Of a DNA stretch of 64,000 bases, positions 27,422-34,722 are shown in pieces. Under the pieces are notes generated by a model that was not told where the DNA came from, searched no databases, and saw only the letters and a list, made by a program, of their open reading frames with translations. Made by a program: the position numbers and the translations under genes. The stretch comes from an uncultured Ruminococcus sp. (GTDB lineage Bacteria; Bacillota; Clostridia; Oscillospirales; Ruminococcaceae), in NCBI RefSeq assembly GCF_934476685.1, contig NZ_CAKSNX010000002.1, positions 1 to 64,000 on the forward strand, written 5' to 3'. Numbering within the stretch: position 1 is the first letter of the stretch; each line of letters begins with the position of its first letter.

Positions 27422-28189
27422 ATGAATTTACTTTTTATCGGTGACGTTGTCGGCAACGCAGGCTGTGAGATACTTTCAAAGCGCCTGTATAATATCAAAA
27501 AAGAATATGACATTGATTTTACTATAATCAATGGTGAAAATTCCGCACAGGGCAACGGCATAACACCGCAGTCGTATGATAAGCTTATCCGCATGGGTGC
27601 GGACGTTATCACTACGGGCAATCATTGTTTCAAGAGAAAAGAAGCCGTTGGTATGTATTCTGAAAATGAAATACTGTTAAGACCTGCAAACTACCCCGAT
27701 GGAGCGGAGGGCAGGGGATTTACAGTGGTGGATCTTTGCCCTGTGAAGATAGCGGTAGTCAATCTTATGGGTACGATGTATCTTGAAAGCCTTGATAATC
27801 CGTTTTTCTGTATAGACAAAATTCTGGAGCAGATAGATACGCCTAATATCTTTGTGGATTTTCATGCCGAGGCAACTTCCGAAAAAAAGGCTATGGGATT
27901 TTATCTTGAAAAGAAAGTTACCGCCGTTATCGGCACACATACTCATGTTCAGACATCTGACGAAACTATTCTCGGCGGTCATACCGCTTACATAACCGAT
28001 GCAGGAATGACAGGTCCTGAACGTTCTGTGCTGGGTGTCGAGAGTGAGATAATCATTAAAAAACTGAAATATCATACCCCTGTGAAGTTCGTTGAAAGCA
28101 GTAATCCTGCAAGCATCAACGGCGTGGTGGTTTCATTCGATGAAAAATCGGGAAAAGCTACAAATATTAGTAGAATTATTATGCACTAA
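27422..28189 (+). CDS. ymdB: YmdB-type metallophosphoesterase (TIGR00282 family)
   Basis: The 255-residue protein has MNLLFIGDVVGNAGC, INGENSAQGNGI, TTGNHCFKRKE, VDFHAEATSEKKAM and IGTHTHVQTSDE, the metal ligands of the YmdB calcineurin-like family. Bacillus YmdB is a phosphodiesterase acting on 2',3'-cNMPs and affects biofilm and motility choices. GGAGAA lies just before the ATG. Next to it is spoVS, the same neighbour as in Bacillus, where rny, ymdB and spoVS are linked. Confidence 0.92.
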   Translation: MNLLFIGDVVGNAGCEILSKRLYNIKKEYDIDFTIINGENSAQGNGITPQSYDKLIRMGADVITTGNHCFKRKEAVGMYSENEILLRPANYPDGAEGRGFTVVDLCPVKIAVVNLMGTMYLESLDNPFFCIDKILEQIDTPNIFVDFHAEATSEKKAMGFYLEKKVTAVIGTHTHVQTSDETILGGHTAYITDAGMTGPERSVLGVESEIIIKKLKYHTPVKFVESSNPASINGVVVSFDEKSGKATNISRIIMH

Positions 28190-28211
28190 TGCCTAAAAAG
28201 ATCTTCGGGTA

Positions 28212-28240
28212 TTGCAAATTCAATTATTTTGTAGTATAAT
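28212..28240 (+). promoter_or_regulatory. sigma-A-type promoter of spoVS
   Basis: TTGCAA (28212-28217), 17 bases, TATAAT (28235-28240). It resembles the sigma-A consensus rather than sigma-H. Confidence 0.75.
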
Positions 28241-28280
28241 GATTTTATAAATTTGCTATAATTTTTTGGGAGGTTATATT

Positions 28281-28541
28281 GTGGAAATTTTAAAGGTGTC
28301 ATCCAGATCTGTGCCTAACTCAGTTGCAGGTGCAATTTCGGGTGTTATCAGAGAGAAAGGCGCTGTCGAGGTTCAGGCTGTTGGCGCAGGCGCTGCAAAT
28401 CAGGCGATAAAGGCTATCGCTATCGCAAGAGGATATCTAGCTCCTCTCGGTATCGATATGATCTGTATTCCTGCTTTTGCCAATGTACTTATAGATAATG
28501 AGGAGCGCACCGCTATCAAACTGATCTGCGAGGAAAGATAA
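28281..28541 (+). CDS. spoVS: stage V sporulation protein S
   Basis: With a GTG start at 28281 (seven bases after GGGAGG) the protein is 86 residues, the exact usual SpoVS length: EILKVSSRSVPNSVAGAISG... with the ALBA-like fold signature VGAGAANQAIKAIAIARGYL. SpoVS affects septation and spore-coat progression, but it also occurs in non-sporulating Firmicutes and in Thermus/Deinococcus. Its presence alone does not prove sporulation. The longer frame from 28266 would put the SD inside the gene. Confidence 0.96.
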   Translation: MEILKVSSRSVPNSVAGAISGVIREKGAVEVQAVGAGAANQAIKAIAIARGYLAPLGIDMICIPAFANVLIDNEERTAIKLICEER

Positions 28542-28585
28542 TAACAGGCAGGATCAGACAAGCCTTTAAATCACTTAAATAAATT

Positions 28586-28620
28586 ACGGGACTTTGCATT
28601 TTATTTCTGCAAAGTCCCGT
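28586..28620. terminator. bidirectional terminator between spoVS and nrdD
   Basis: A perfect 13-bp stem, ACGGGACTTTGCA (28586-28598) with TGCAAAGTCCCGT (28608-28620), with T/A-rich flanks on both sides. Confidence 0.85.
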
Positions 28621-28640
28621 TTTAAGTTTGTATTATTTTA

Positions 28641-30812
28641 TTACAAATGAAGAACTCTTTCCTTTATTTCCTGAGTTCTGCCCTGATTCCAGAACTGTGT
28701 GCCGATATAGCCGCAGGTCCTTCTGGCAACATTCATTTTATCCTGATTTCTGTTTCCGCAGTTCGGGCATTCCCATACAAGCTTGCCGTCGTCCTCAACA
28801 ATGCTTATCTCTCCGTCATATCCGCAGACCTGACAGTAGTCGCTCTTTGTGTTAAGCTCAGCGTACATTATATTTTCGTAGATGTATCTGATAACATTGA
28901 GTACCGCAGGGATATTGTTCTGCATATTCGGAACTTCAATATAGCTGATAGCGCCTCCGGGTGAAAGATGCTGGAACTGGGATTCAAATTTAAGCTTAGT
29001 GAAAGCGTCGATCTTTTCTGTAACGTGAACATGATAGCTGTTTGTGATATAATTTCTGTCCGTTATGCCCTCGATAACGCCGAAACGCTTTTGCAGGCAT
29101 TTTGCAAATTTATAAGTTGTGCTTTCAAGGGGAGTTCCATAGATAGAGAAGTCGATATTTTCCTTAGCTTTCCATTCAGCGCAGGCATCGTTCATATGCT
29201 GCATAACTTCAAGTGCAAAAGGAGTAGCCTCTTTATCGGTATGGCTCTTGCCTGTCATATATTTTACACATTCATAAAGACCTGCGTAACCGAGGGAAAT
29301 GGTTGAATATCCGCCGTAAAGCAGCTTGTCGATAGGCTCGCCCTTTTTCAGTCTTGCAAGTGCGCCGTACTGCCAGAGTATAGGAGCAACGTCAGAAAGC
29401 GTACCTTTAAGTCTTTCATGTCTGCACATAAGAGCACGGTAGCAGAGGTCAAGACGCTGATCGAATATCTTCCAGAACTTACCCATATCTCCGCCTGAGG
29501 AAAGTGCAACGTCCACAAGGTTGATCGTAACAACGCCCTGATTAAATCTTCCGTAATACTTAGGTTTACCGTTTTCATCAACATAAGGTGTTAGGAAGCT
29601 TCTGCAGCCCATGCAGGTATAGCAGTGACCTTCGCCGTTTTTATCCTTTTTAAGTTCAAGCATGACCTTCTCAGAGATATAGTCAGGAACCATTCTCTTA
29701 GCTGTGCATTTTGCAGCCAGTTCTGTAAGATAGTAGTATTTCCCGTCAGGTGTAACGTTATCCTCTTCAAGAACATATATAAGTTTCGGAAAAGCAGGAG
29801 TTACCCATACGCCCGATTCGTTCTTTACACCCTGCGTTCTCTGTCTGAGAGTCTCCTCGATTATCATTGCAAGGTCAGCCTTTTCACGCTCGCTCTTAGC
29901 CTCGTTAAGGTACATAAATACAGTAACGAAAGGAGCTTGTCCGTTTGTGGTCAGCAGGGTAACTACCTGATACTGTATAGTCTGAACACCTCTTGTGATC
30001 TCCTTGCGGAGTCTTTCCTCAACGATCTGCGAAAGCTTTTCTTCGCCGGGATCGCAGCCGAGGTCAGCCACTTCTTCTAACAGTTCACGTCTTATCTTTT
30101 CTCTTGAAGTCTGAACGAACGGAGCAAGGTGCGCAAGGCTTATGCTCTGACCGCCGTACTGATTAGATGCGACCTGAGCGATTATCTGTGTTGCGATATT
30201 GCAGGCTGTTGAAAAGCTGTGTGGCTTTTCGATGAGTGTTTCGCTGATAACTGTGCCGTTCTGCAGCATATCCTCAAGGTTTACAAGGTCGCAGTTGTGC
30301 ATATGCTGAGCGAAATAGTCTGTATCGTGGAAATGTATAAGTCCCTGTTCATGAGCCTCTACGATATCCTGAGGCAGAAGAAGTCTTTTGGTTATGTCAC
30401 GGCTCACTTCGCCCGCCATATAATCTCTCTGAACACTGTTGACAGTAGGATTTTTATTGGAATTTTCCTGCTTTACTTCCTCATTTGCACATTCGATAAG
30501 GCTGAGGATCTTGTTGTCGGTAGTGTTGGATTTTCTTATAAGCGAACGTGTATAGCGGTATCTTACATAGCGTCTTGCAAGCTCAAATGCGCCCTTTGAC
30601 ATAAGCTGGTTTTCCACCATATCCTGAATTTCTTCAACAGATACGGCTCTGTTCATCTTATTGCATTTGTACTCAACATACTCCGCAGCGTCGCATATCT
30701 CTTCATCAGATATTCTGCCTTTTTCGCAGGCGCTGTTAGCTTTTTTTACCGCATTGATAATTTTTTCAATATCAAAAATTTCTTCCGAACCGTTTCTCTT
30801 GATGATTTTCAT
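28641..30812 (-). CDS. nrdD: anaerobic ribonucleoside-triphosphate reductase
   Basis: The 723-residue class III reductase has an N-terminal ATP-cone (MKIIKRNGSEEIFDIEKIINAV), the barrel with YTCMGCRSFL, the zinc site CQVCGY...CPNCGN, and the glycyl-radical motif RTCGYIG (Gly near 701). It reduces NTPs to dNTPs with a radical installed by NrdG and is inactivated by oxygen, which fits an obligate anaerobe. NrdG lies 3 kb away rather than next door. Its leader is an almost pure purine tract on the sense strand (plus-strand T/C at 30846-30899). Confidence 0.96.
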   Translation of the reverse strand: MKIIKRNGSEEIFDIEKIINAVKKANSACEKGRISDEEICDAAEYVEYKCNKMNRAVSVEEIQDMVENQLMSKGAFELARRYVRYRYTRSLIRKSNTTDNKILSLIECANEEVKQENSNKNPTVNSVQRDYMAGEVSRDITKRLLLPQDIVEAHEQGLIHFHDTDYFAQHMHNCDLVNLEDMLQNGTVISETLIEKPHSFSTACNIATQIIAQVASNQYGGQSISLAHLAPFVQTSREKIRRELLEEVADLGCDPGEEKLSQIVEERLRKEITRGVQTIQYQVVTLLTTNGQAPFVTVFMYLNEAKSEREKADLAMIIEETLRQRTQGVKNESGVWVTPAFPKLIYVLEEDNVTPDGKYYYLTELAAKCTAKRMVPDYISEKVMLELKKDKNGEGHCYTCMGCRSFLTPYVDENGKPKYYGRFNQGVVTINLVDVALSSGGDMGKFWKIFDQRLDLCYRALMCRHERLKGTLSDVAPILWQYGALARLKKGEPIDKLLYGGYSTISLGYAGLYECVKYMTGKSHTDKEATPFALEVMQHMNDACAEWKAKENIDFSIYGTPLESTTYKFAKCLQKRFGVIEGITDRNYITNSYHVHVTEKIDAFTKLKFESQFQHLSPGGAISYIEVPNMQNNIPAVLNVIRYIYENIMYAELNTKSDYCQVCGYDGEISIVEDDGKLVWECPNCGNRNQDKMNVARRTCGYIGTQFWNQGRTQEIKERVLHL

Positions 30813-30976
30813 TTTCTTCTTATCCTCCGTAGATGCTTAAAACTATCTTTTTATTTTTCTTATCTTTTCTTTTTCTCTTTTTTCTCTTTTTTCTCTTTGT
30901 TATCTGTACTTTTCTTATTTTTATAATGATAGTTTTGTTATCACTCTATTTAACTCCATTTTTACAGTGCTTATAT

Positions 30977-31005
30977 ATTGTACTATAAAAAAGCGCATCT
31001 GTCTG
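30977..31005 (-). promoter_or_regulatory. nrdD promoter with a weak -35
   Basis: Minus strand: CAGACA (31005-31000), 17 bases, TACAAT (30982-30977), with a start site near 30970. The poor -35 and a palindrome centred about 41.5 bases upstream suggest activator dependence. Confidence 0.6.
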
Positions 31006-31019
31006 TTGCATTTGCAACA
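31004..31019. promoter_or_regulatory. 16-bp palindrome, candidate Crp/Fnr operator
   Basis: TGTTGCA-TT-TGCAACA is a perfect dyad. It overlaps the -35 of the divergent Crp/Fnr gene and is centred near -41.5 of nrdD, the class II activator position of this family. Confidence 0.6.
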
Positions 31020-31034
31020 AAAACGTGGTATAAT
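31006..31034 (+). promoter_or_regulatory. sigma-A promoter of the Crp/Fnr-family gene
   Basis: TTGCAT (31006-31011), 17 bases, TATAAT (31029-31034). The -35 lies inside the palindrome at 31004-31019, which would allow autorepression. Confidence 0.75.
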
Positions 31035-31048
31035 ACTAGATATAGTGT
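31033..31048. promoter_or_regulatory. NrdR-box-like site
   Basis: ATACTAGATATAGTGT matches the NrdR box consensus (ACACTATATATAGTGT type) at 14 of 16 positions by eye. It overlaps the end of the -10 of the Crp/Fnr gene and lies about 70 bases upstream of the nrdD start site. NrdR boxes usually occur in pairs about 31 bases apart; no good partner was found at that spacing. Confidence 0.45.
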
Positions 31049-31085
31049 TCGATAAAAAAGTTTGGCACATTATGGGGTGTGATGT

Positions 31086-31733
31086 ATGTACGAATTGTTA
31101 ATTGAAAATAACTTCACAGAATCTGAATCGGCTGAAATTGCGGTATTGCTGAAGTCATCGAGAAAAGCGTATAAAAAGAATGAAATAATTATAAGATTTA
31201 CCAAAGAAACTGACGAATTAGGGATCATAAAATCGGGCAGGGCATATCTTATCAGCATAAATGGTGACGGTCAGAAAGCTATCATAGACTGTTTTGAACG
31301 TGGCGACAGTTTTTGCGGAGAAAACTATCCTGCGGACGGACTTAACGCTTGCTATATCATAGCAAAATCCTCCTGCACAGTGGAATTTGTCAGCTATTCA
31401 AGGCTGCGGAGCAGGGCAGGAGAACTTAGATCTGCCGGAAAGCTGTTTGATTTTCTGCTCGGCAGATCGGTGCGGAGAAATTTTATACATACCGAAATAC
31501 TCAGCCAGCGTTCGATACGTTTAAAACTGCTGTGCTATTTTGAGTATTTAAAGGGCAGGCAGAAAAGCACTCAGATAACTTTGCCTATGACATACAGCGA
31601 CCTTGCAGACTATATTGCCGCAGACCGCAGCGCTCTTATGCGTGAGGTGAAAAACCTCAGCAGTGAGGGAGTTATAACGGCTGACGGTAAAAGGATAACT
31701 CTTAATGGTGCGGCAGGGAAAAACCAACAATAA
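31086..31733 (+). CDS. Crp/Fnr-family transcriptional regulator
   Basis: The 215-residue protein has an N-terminal cyclic-nucleotide-binding-like barrel (ELGIIKSGRAYLISINGDGQKAIIDCFERGDSF), a dimer helix, and a C-terminal Crp-type winged helix (LPMTYSDLADYIAADRSALMREVKNLSSEGVI). The N-terminal cysteine cluster of Fnr is absent, so no Fe-S oxygen sensing is predicted. The ligand is unknown. It is divergent from nrdD with a shared palindrome, which suggests control of nrdD and of itself. Confidence 0.87.
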   Translation: MYELLIENNFTESESAEIAVLLKSSRKAYKKNEIIIRFTKETDELGIIKSGRAYLISINGDGQKAIIDCFERGDSFCGENYPADGLNACYIIAKSSCTVEFVSYSRLRSRAGELRSAGKLFDFLLGRSVRRNFIHTEILSQRSIRLKLLCYFEYLKGRQKSTQITLPMTYSDLADYIAADRSALMREVKNLSSEGVITADGKRITLNGAAGKNQQ

Positions 31734-31759
31734 AAAGTCGGAGCAAGGCTTTAAAACCA

Positions 31760-31788
31760 TTGACGAAATGAACGTGTTATGCTATAAT
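31760..31788 (+). promoter_or_regulatory. sigma-A promoter of the SGNH lipoprotein gene
   Basis: TTGACG (31760-31765), 17 bases, TATAAT (31783-31788), about 100 bases before the start. Confidence 0.75.
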
Positions 31789-31889
31789 TTTAACATAGCG
31801 ATTTGTTATGTGATTATACAGCCTGCACTGCAAAAGCCGTATGTTTGGCGAGAGTGTGGGACTGTGAGAATATATAAAGGAGAATGACT

Positions 31890-33173
31890 ATGAAAAAATT
31901 GATCGCAATAGTGTCTGCACTTGCCTGTGTGATGTCCCTTGCAGCCTGCGGAAGTTCAGACGACAGCTCTGCAAGCAGCACAGCAAGTTCACAGACTGAA
32001 CAGACAGCGTCTTCTGATATCTCTGAAAGTGAAGGACCTGAAAAGAATGTTGAAAGCATAAGGGTAACAGACGCACAGTTTGATATCTATACTTCAAATA
32101 CATATCTTTCAACTGGAAACAACGGCTTTGTGCGTTCTGCTGACGGGATAACCTATCGTGCGTATATACCTGTTGAACAGTATGACGAGCTTGAATATTG
32201 TTTCTATTTTTCAAATACGGTGGATTCTACATATAATAAAGGTAAGCCTGTTTATGTGGGAAAAGAGGGCGGCGAATATACTATCGAATATGCGGCAGTA
32301 TATGACGGCGGAACTTCTCCCGATGAAGAGCCGACAAATAAATCGGACGTAACTTTTGGCGGTGAGTCCTCAAAGTCCGTTGCCGCAAATGAAACATACT
32401 GGAGCGACCCTGTAACGATAGATATTCCACAGGATCATTACCTTGTGTGGGAATGGAAACTGACAGGAAAAGAGATACCATGCAACAAGATGTCAAATCT
32501 GACTTCTGCGACGGCTGACAAAACAGGCGAGGGCAATTTTGAATACTGCGATGATATACCGCTGCCTGTATTTATCGGTGCAAAGAGGGAAAATGTTACA
32601 AACAGGGTAATGGCAATAGGCGATTCCATTACACAGGGCTGTCAGACTGAATTTATGAAGTTTGAATACTGGTCGGCTCAGATAGCACAGCAGCTTGGAG
32701 AAAACGCATCTTTCTGGAACTGCGGACTTGGCTGGGCGAGAACAAGCGACCTTTCGACCTGCGGAAACTGGCTCGGCAGATCACTTAACTGCGATACTGC
32801 GATAGTTGCTTTTGGTACGAACGACATTGCTTCGGGAGAATACAACGGCGACGGCGGAAATAAAGCGGAGGAGATAATAGCGTATTTAGAGCCTATTTTA
32901 GATCAGCTCAAAGCCGCAGACGTAAAGAACATCATTATCTTCAATGCGCCTCCTGAGGACTTTGACGAGGAAAAAGAGGCAGTAAGAACAGAATACAACG
33001 AAATGCTGAAAGAAACTGCTGAAAAGTACGGCGCAGAGTATTTTGATTTTGCCTCATATCTTTGTGATCCTGAAACACCTTCCGCTGCAAAATTCGGCGG
33101 ACACCCGAACGGCGAGGGCGGAAAGATAGTTGCCGACGCTTTTATGGAAAAGTACGCATCACTTTTTGAATGA
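31890..33173 (+). CDS. secreted SGNH/GDSL hydrolase lipoprotein
   Basis: The 427-residue protein has a lipoprotein signal (MKKLIAIVSALACVMSLAAC with the lipid Cys in LAAC), a Ser-rich linker, a beta-rich N-terminal domain (~55-225) and a C-terminal SGNH hydrolase. Catalytic blocks are IGDSITQG (Ser), GLGWARTS (Gly), GTNDIAS (Asn) and GGHPNGEGG (His). Similar proteins deacetylate plant or bacterial polysaccharides; the substrate is unknown. ATG 31890 is seven bases after AAAGGAG, whereas an in-frame ATG at 31884 is only one base away. It stands alone between its promoter and a bidirectional terminator. Confidence 0.88.
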   Translation: MKKLIAIVSALACVMSLAACGSSDDSSASSTASSQTEQTASSDISESEGPEKNVESIRVTDAQFDIYTSNTYLSTGNNGFVRSADGITYRAYIPVEQYDELEYCFYFSNTVDSTYNKGKPVYVGKEGGEYTIEYAAVYDGGTSPDEEPTNKSDVTFGGESSKSVAANETYWSDPVTIDIPQDHYLVWEWKLTGKEIPCNKMSNLTSATADKTGEGNFEYCDDIPLPVFIGAKRENVTNRVMAIGDSITQGCQTEFMKFEYWSAQIAQQLGENASFWNCGLGWARTSDLSTCGNWLGRSLNCDTAIVAFGTNDIASGEYNGDGGNKAEEIIAYLEPILDQLKAADVKNIIIFNAPPEDFDEEKEAVRTEYNEMLKETAEKYGAEYFDFASYLCDPETPSAAKFGGHPNGEGGKIVADAFMEKYASLFE

Positions 33174-33188
33174 TCCTAATAAAAATAA

Positions 33189-33217
33189 AATCCGTCTGAA
33201 AGTTCAGGCGGATTTTT
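33189..33217. terminator. bidirectional terminator between the SGNH gene and nrdR
   Basis: AATCCGTCTGAA (33189-33200) pairs with TTCAGGCGGATT (33203-33214, one G-T), with T-run on the plus strand and A-rich bases upstream. Confidence 0.8.
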
Positions 33218-33234
33218 CTGTATCTTATTGAATA

Positions 33235-33675
33235 TTATTTCAGCTCGGATATTATCTGTATAAAAGATTCAACGTCATTGAAGTCCTTGTAAACAGACGC
33301 AAAACGAACATAAGCAACGTGGTCAAGATTTTTCAGACCCTTTAAGACCATATCTCCGATCTCGCTTGTGGTGGTTTCTGTCTGCATTTTGTTTGCATAG
33401 GTATTTTCAATATCGTCCACAAGGGAGGTTATCTGATCCACGCTTACAGGACGTTTTTTTATGGCACTCTGAAGTCCTTTTATAAGCTTCTGTCTGTCGA
33501 AAGGTTCAAAAGAGCCGTCCTTTTTATAAACCATAAGCAGCGGCTTTTCAACAACTTCATATGTAGTGAAACGTCTGCCGCACTTTGGGCATTCTCTTCT
33601 TCGTCTTTTTTTGCCTTCGCTTGGTCTTGAATCTATAACACGGGTATCCTCATAGCTGCAGAACGGACATCTCAT
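33235..33675 (-). CDS. nrdR: transcriptional repressor NrdR
   Basis: The 146-residue protein starts with a zinc ribbon (MRCPFC...RRRRECPKCGRRFTTYE) followed by an ATP-cone (residues ~47-137). NrdR represses ribonucleotide reductase genes when ATP/dATP binding changes its oligomer state. GGAGGAGG lies eight bases before the ATG. The gene is divergent from nrdG, and a NrdR-box-like site sits upstream of nrdD, so the whole regulon may be local. Confidence 0.96.
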   Translation of the reverse strand: MRCPFCSYEDTRVIDSRPSEGKKRRRRECPKCGRRFTTYEVVEKPLLMVYKKDGSFEPFDRQKLIKGLQSAIKKRPVSVDQITSLVDDIENTYANKMQTETTTSEIGDMVLKGLKNLDHVAYVRFASVYKDFNDVESFIQIISELK

Positions 33676-33743
33676 TATAAATGCCTCCTCCTATAATAAA
33701 AAAATACTGCAAAAGCCCGAAATAAAGCATTGCTGCTTCTTTT

Positions 33744-33772
33744 ATTATAACACATAGATCCTGCGATTGCAA
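33744..33772 (-). promoter_or_regulatory. sigma-A promoter of nrdR
   Basis: Minus strand: TTGCAA (33772-33767), 17 bases, TATAAT (33749-33744). Confidence 0.75.
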
Positions 33773-33820
33773 TAGGTTTTTCGCACTTTCAGACAGTTTT
33801 TTGCTGTTTTATTCAAGTAA

Positions 33821-33854
33821 TTAATTGTACAGCTGAGTATTACTGTACAATTAA
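33821..33854. repeat. perfect 12-bp inverted repeat between nrdR and nrdG
   Basis: TTAATTGTACAG (33821-33832) and CTGTACAATTAA (33843-33854) are exact reverse complements separated by 10 bases. The repeat lies between the two divergent promoters without overlapping either. There is no T-run, so it is not an obvious terminator; an operator or RNA hairpin is possible. Confidence 0.65.
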
Positions 33855-33898
33855 AGTACCTGCTGAGCCTGCGAGGGGACAGATATTATGGACGGCAT

Positions 33899-33927
33899 TT
33901 GATTTTTTCAGTCAAAAGTGGTATAAT
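33899..33927 (+). promoter_or_regulatory. sigma-A promoter of nrdG
   Basis: TTGATT (33899-33904), 17 bases, TATAAT (33922-33927). Confidence 0.75.
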
Positions 33928-33973
33928 AAAATTTACGCTATAAAACACATTTTGTTTTGAAAGGGCGAGGATA

Positions 33974-34513
33974 ATGAATTATGGTGAGATCAAAAATTAT
34001 GATATTGCTAACGGCGAGGGCGTAAGAGTAAGCTTGTTCGTTTCGGGCTGTACTCATCACTGCAAAGGCTGCTTTAATGAAATGACTTGGGATTTCAACT
34101 ACGGAAAGCCATTCACAGAGCAGACTCAGCAGGAGATACTTGAAATGCTTGCTCCTGATTATATCGACGGACTTACCCTGCTTGGCGGGGAGCCTTTGGA
34201 GCAGTCAAATCAGCGGGCGTTGCTGCCTTTTATTAAAAAGGTAAGGGAGATGTATCCGAATAAAAGCATATGGTGCTATACGGGATATACTCTTGAAGAG
34301 GATCTTCTGAAAGAAAGCAGAGCAAGATGTGAGGTCACAGACGAACTGCTTTCTATGATAGACGTTCTGGTGGACGGCAAATTCATTCTTGAACGCAAAA
34401 ACATAAGCCTTGCGTTCAGAGGTTCGGATAATCAGCGTATAATCGACCTTCCAGCATCTCTTTCATCTGGCAGCATAGTTTATAAGCTGCTTGAATGCGA
34501 CAAATTAAAGTAA
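33974..34513 (+). CDS. nrdG: anaerobic ribonucleotide reductase activating protein (radical SAM)
   Basis: The 179-residue protein carries the radical-SAM cluster motif CTHHCKGC near residue 26 and the GGEP motif (LLGGEPLEQSNQ). It generates the glycyl radical on NrdD. The start codon follows AAAGGGCGAGG. It is separated from nrdD by the Crp/Fnr, SGNH and nrdR genes, not in an nrdDG operon. Confidence 0.95.
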   Translation: MNYGEIKNYDIANGEGVRVSLFVSGCTHHCKGCFNEMTWDFNYGKPFTEQTQQEILEMLAPDYIDGLTLLGGEPLEQSNQRALLPFIKKVREMYPNKSIWCYTGYTLEEDLLKESRARCEVTDELLSMIDVLVDGKFILERKNISLAFRGSDNQRIIDLPASLSSGSIVYKLLECDKLK

Positions 34514-34594
34514 CTTGCGATGTCCGTCACTGAAATACAAGCGTATTTCACAACGATACACTAAAAATATGCGAAAATTTCGCTTATTTGCACA

Positions 34595-34623
34595 TTGACT
34601 TATTTTGCGCAATTTTGTATACT
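34595..34623 (+). promoter_or_regulatory. sigma-A promoter of the aspartate kinase gene
   Basis: TTGACT (34595-34600), 17 bases, TATACT (34618-34623). The leader of about 95 bases is too short for a lysine riboswitch. A perfect 8-bp hairpin (34531-34550) precedes it without a T-run. Confidence 0.75.
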
Positions 34624-34722
34624 TGTTATTGTACTTGTTTGATAAGTGAAATGTTTGAAAATTTGAAAAGATATTCGGTTTCATTATATCTATACTATAA
34701 TTTATTTTCGGGGGTTAATACA

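Noticed and set aside
34624..34722. Lysine riboswitch before aspartate kinase
   Set aside because: The leader is about 95 bases, well below the L-box length, and no terminator or conserved core was seen.
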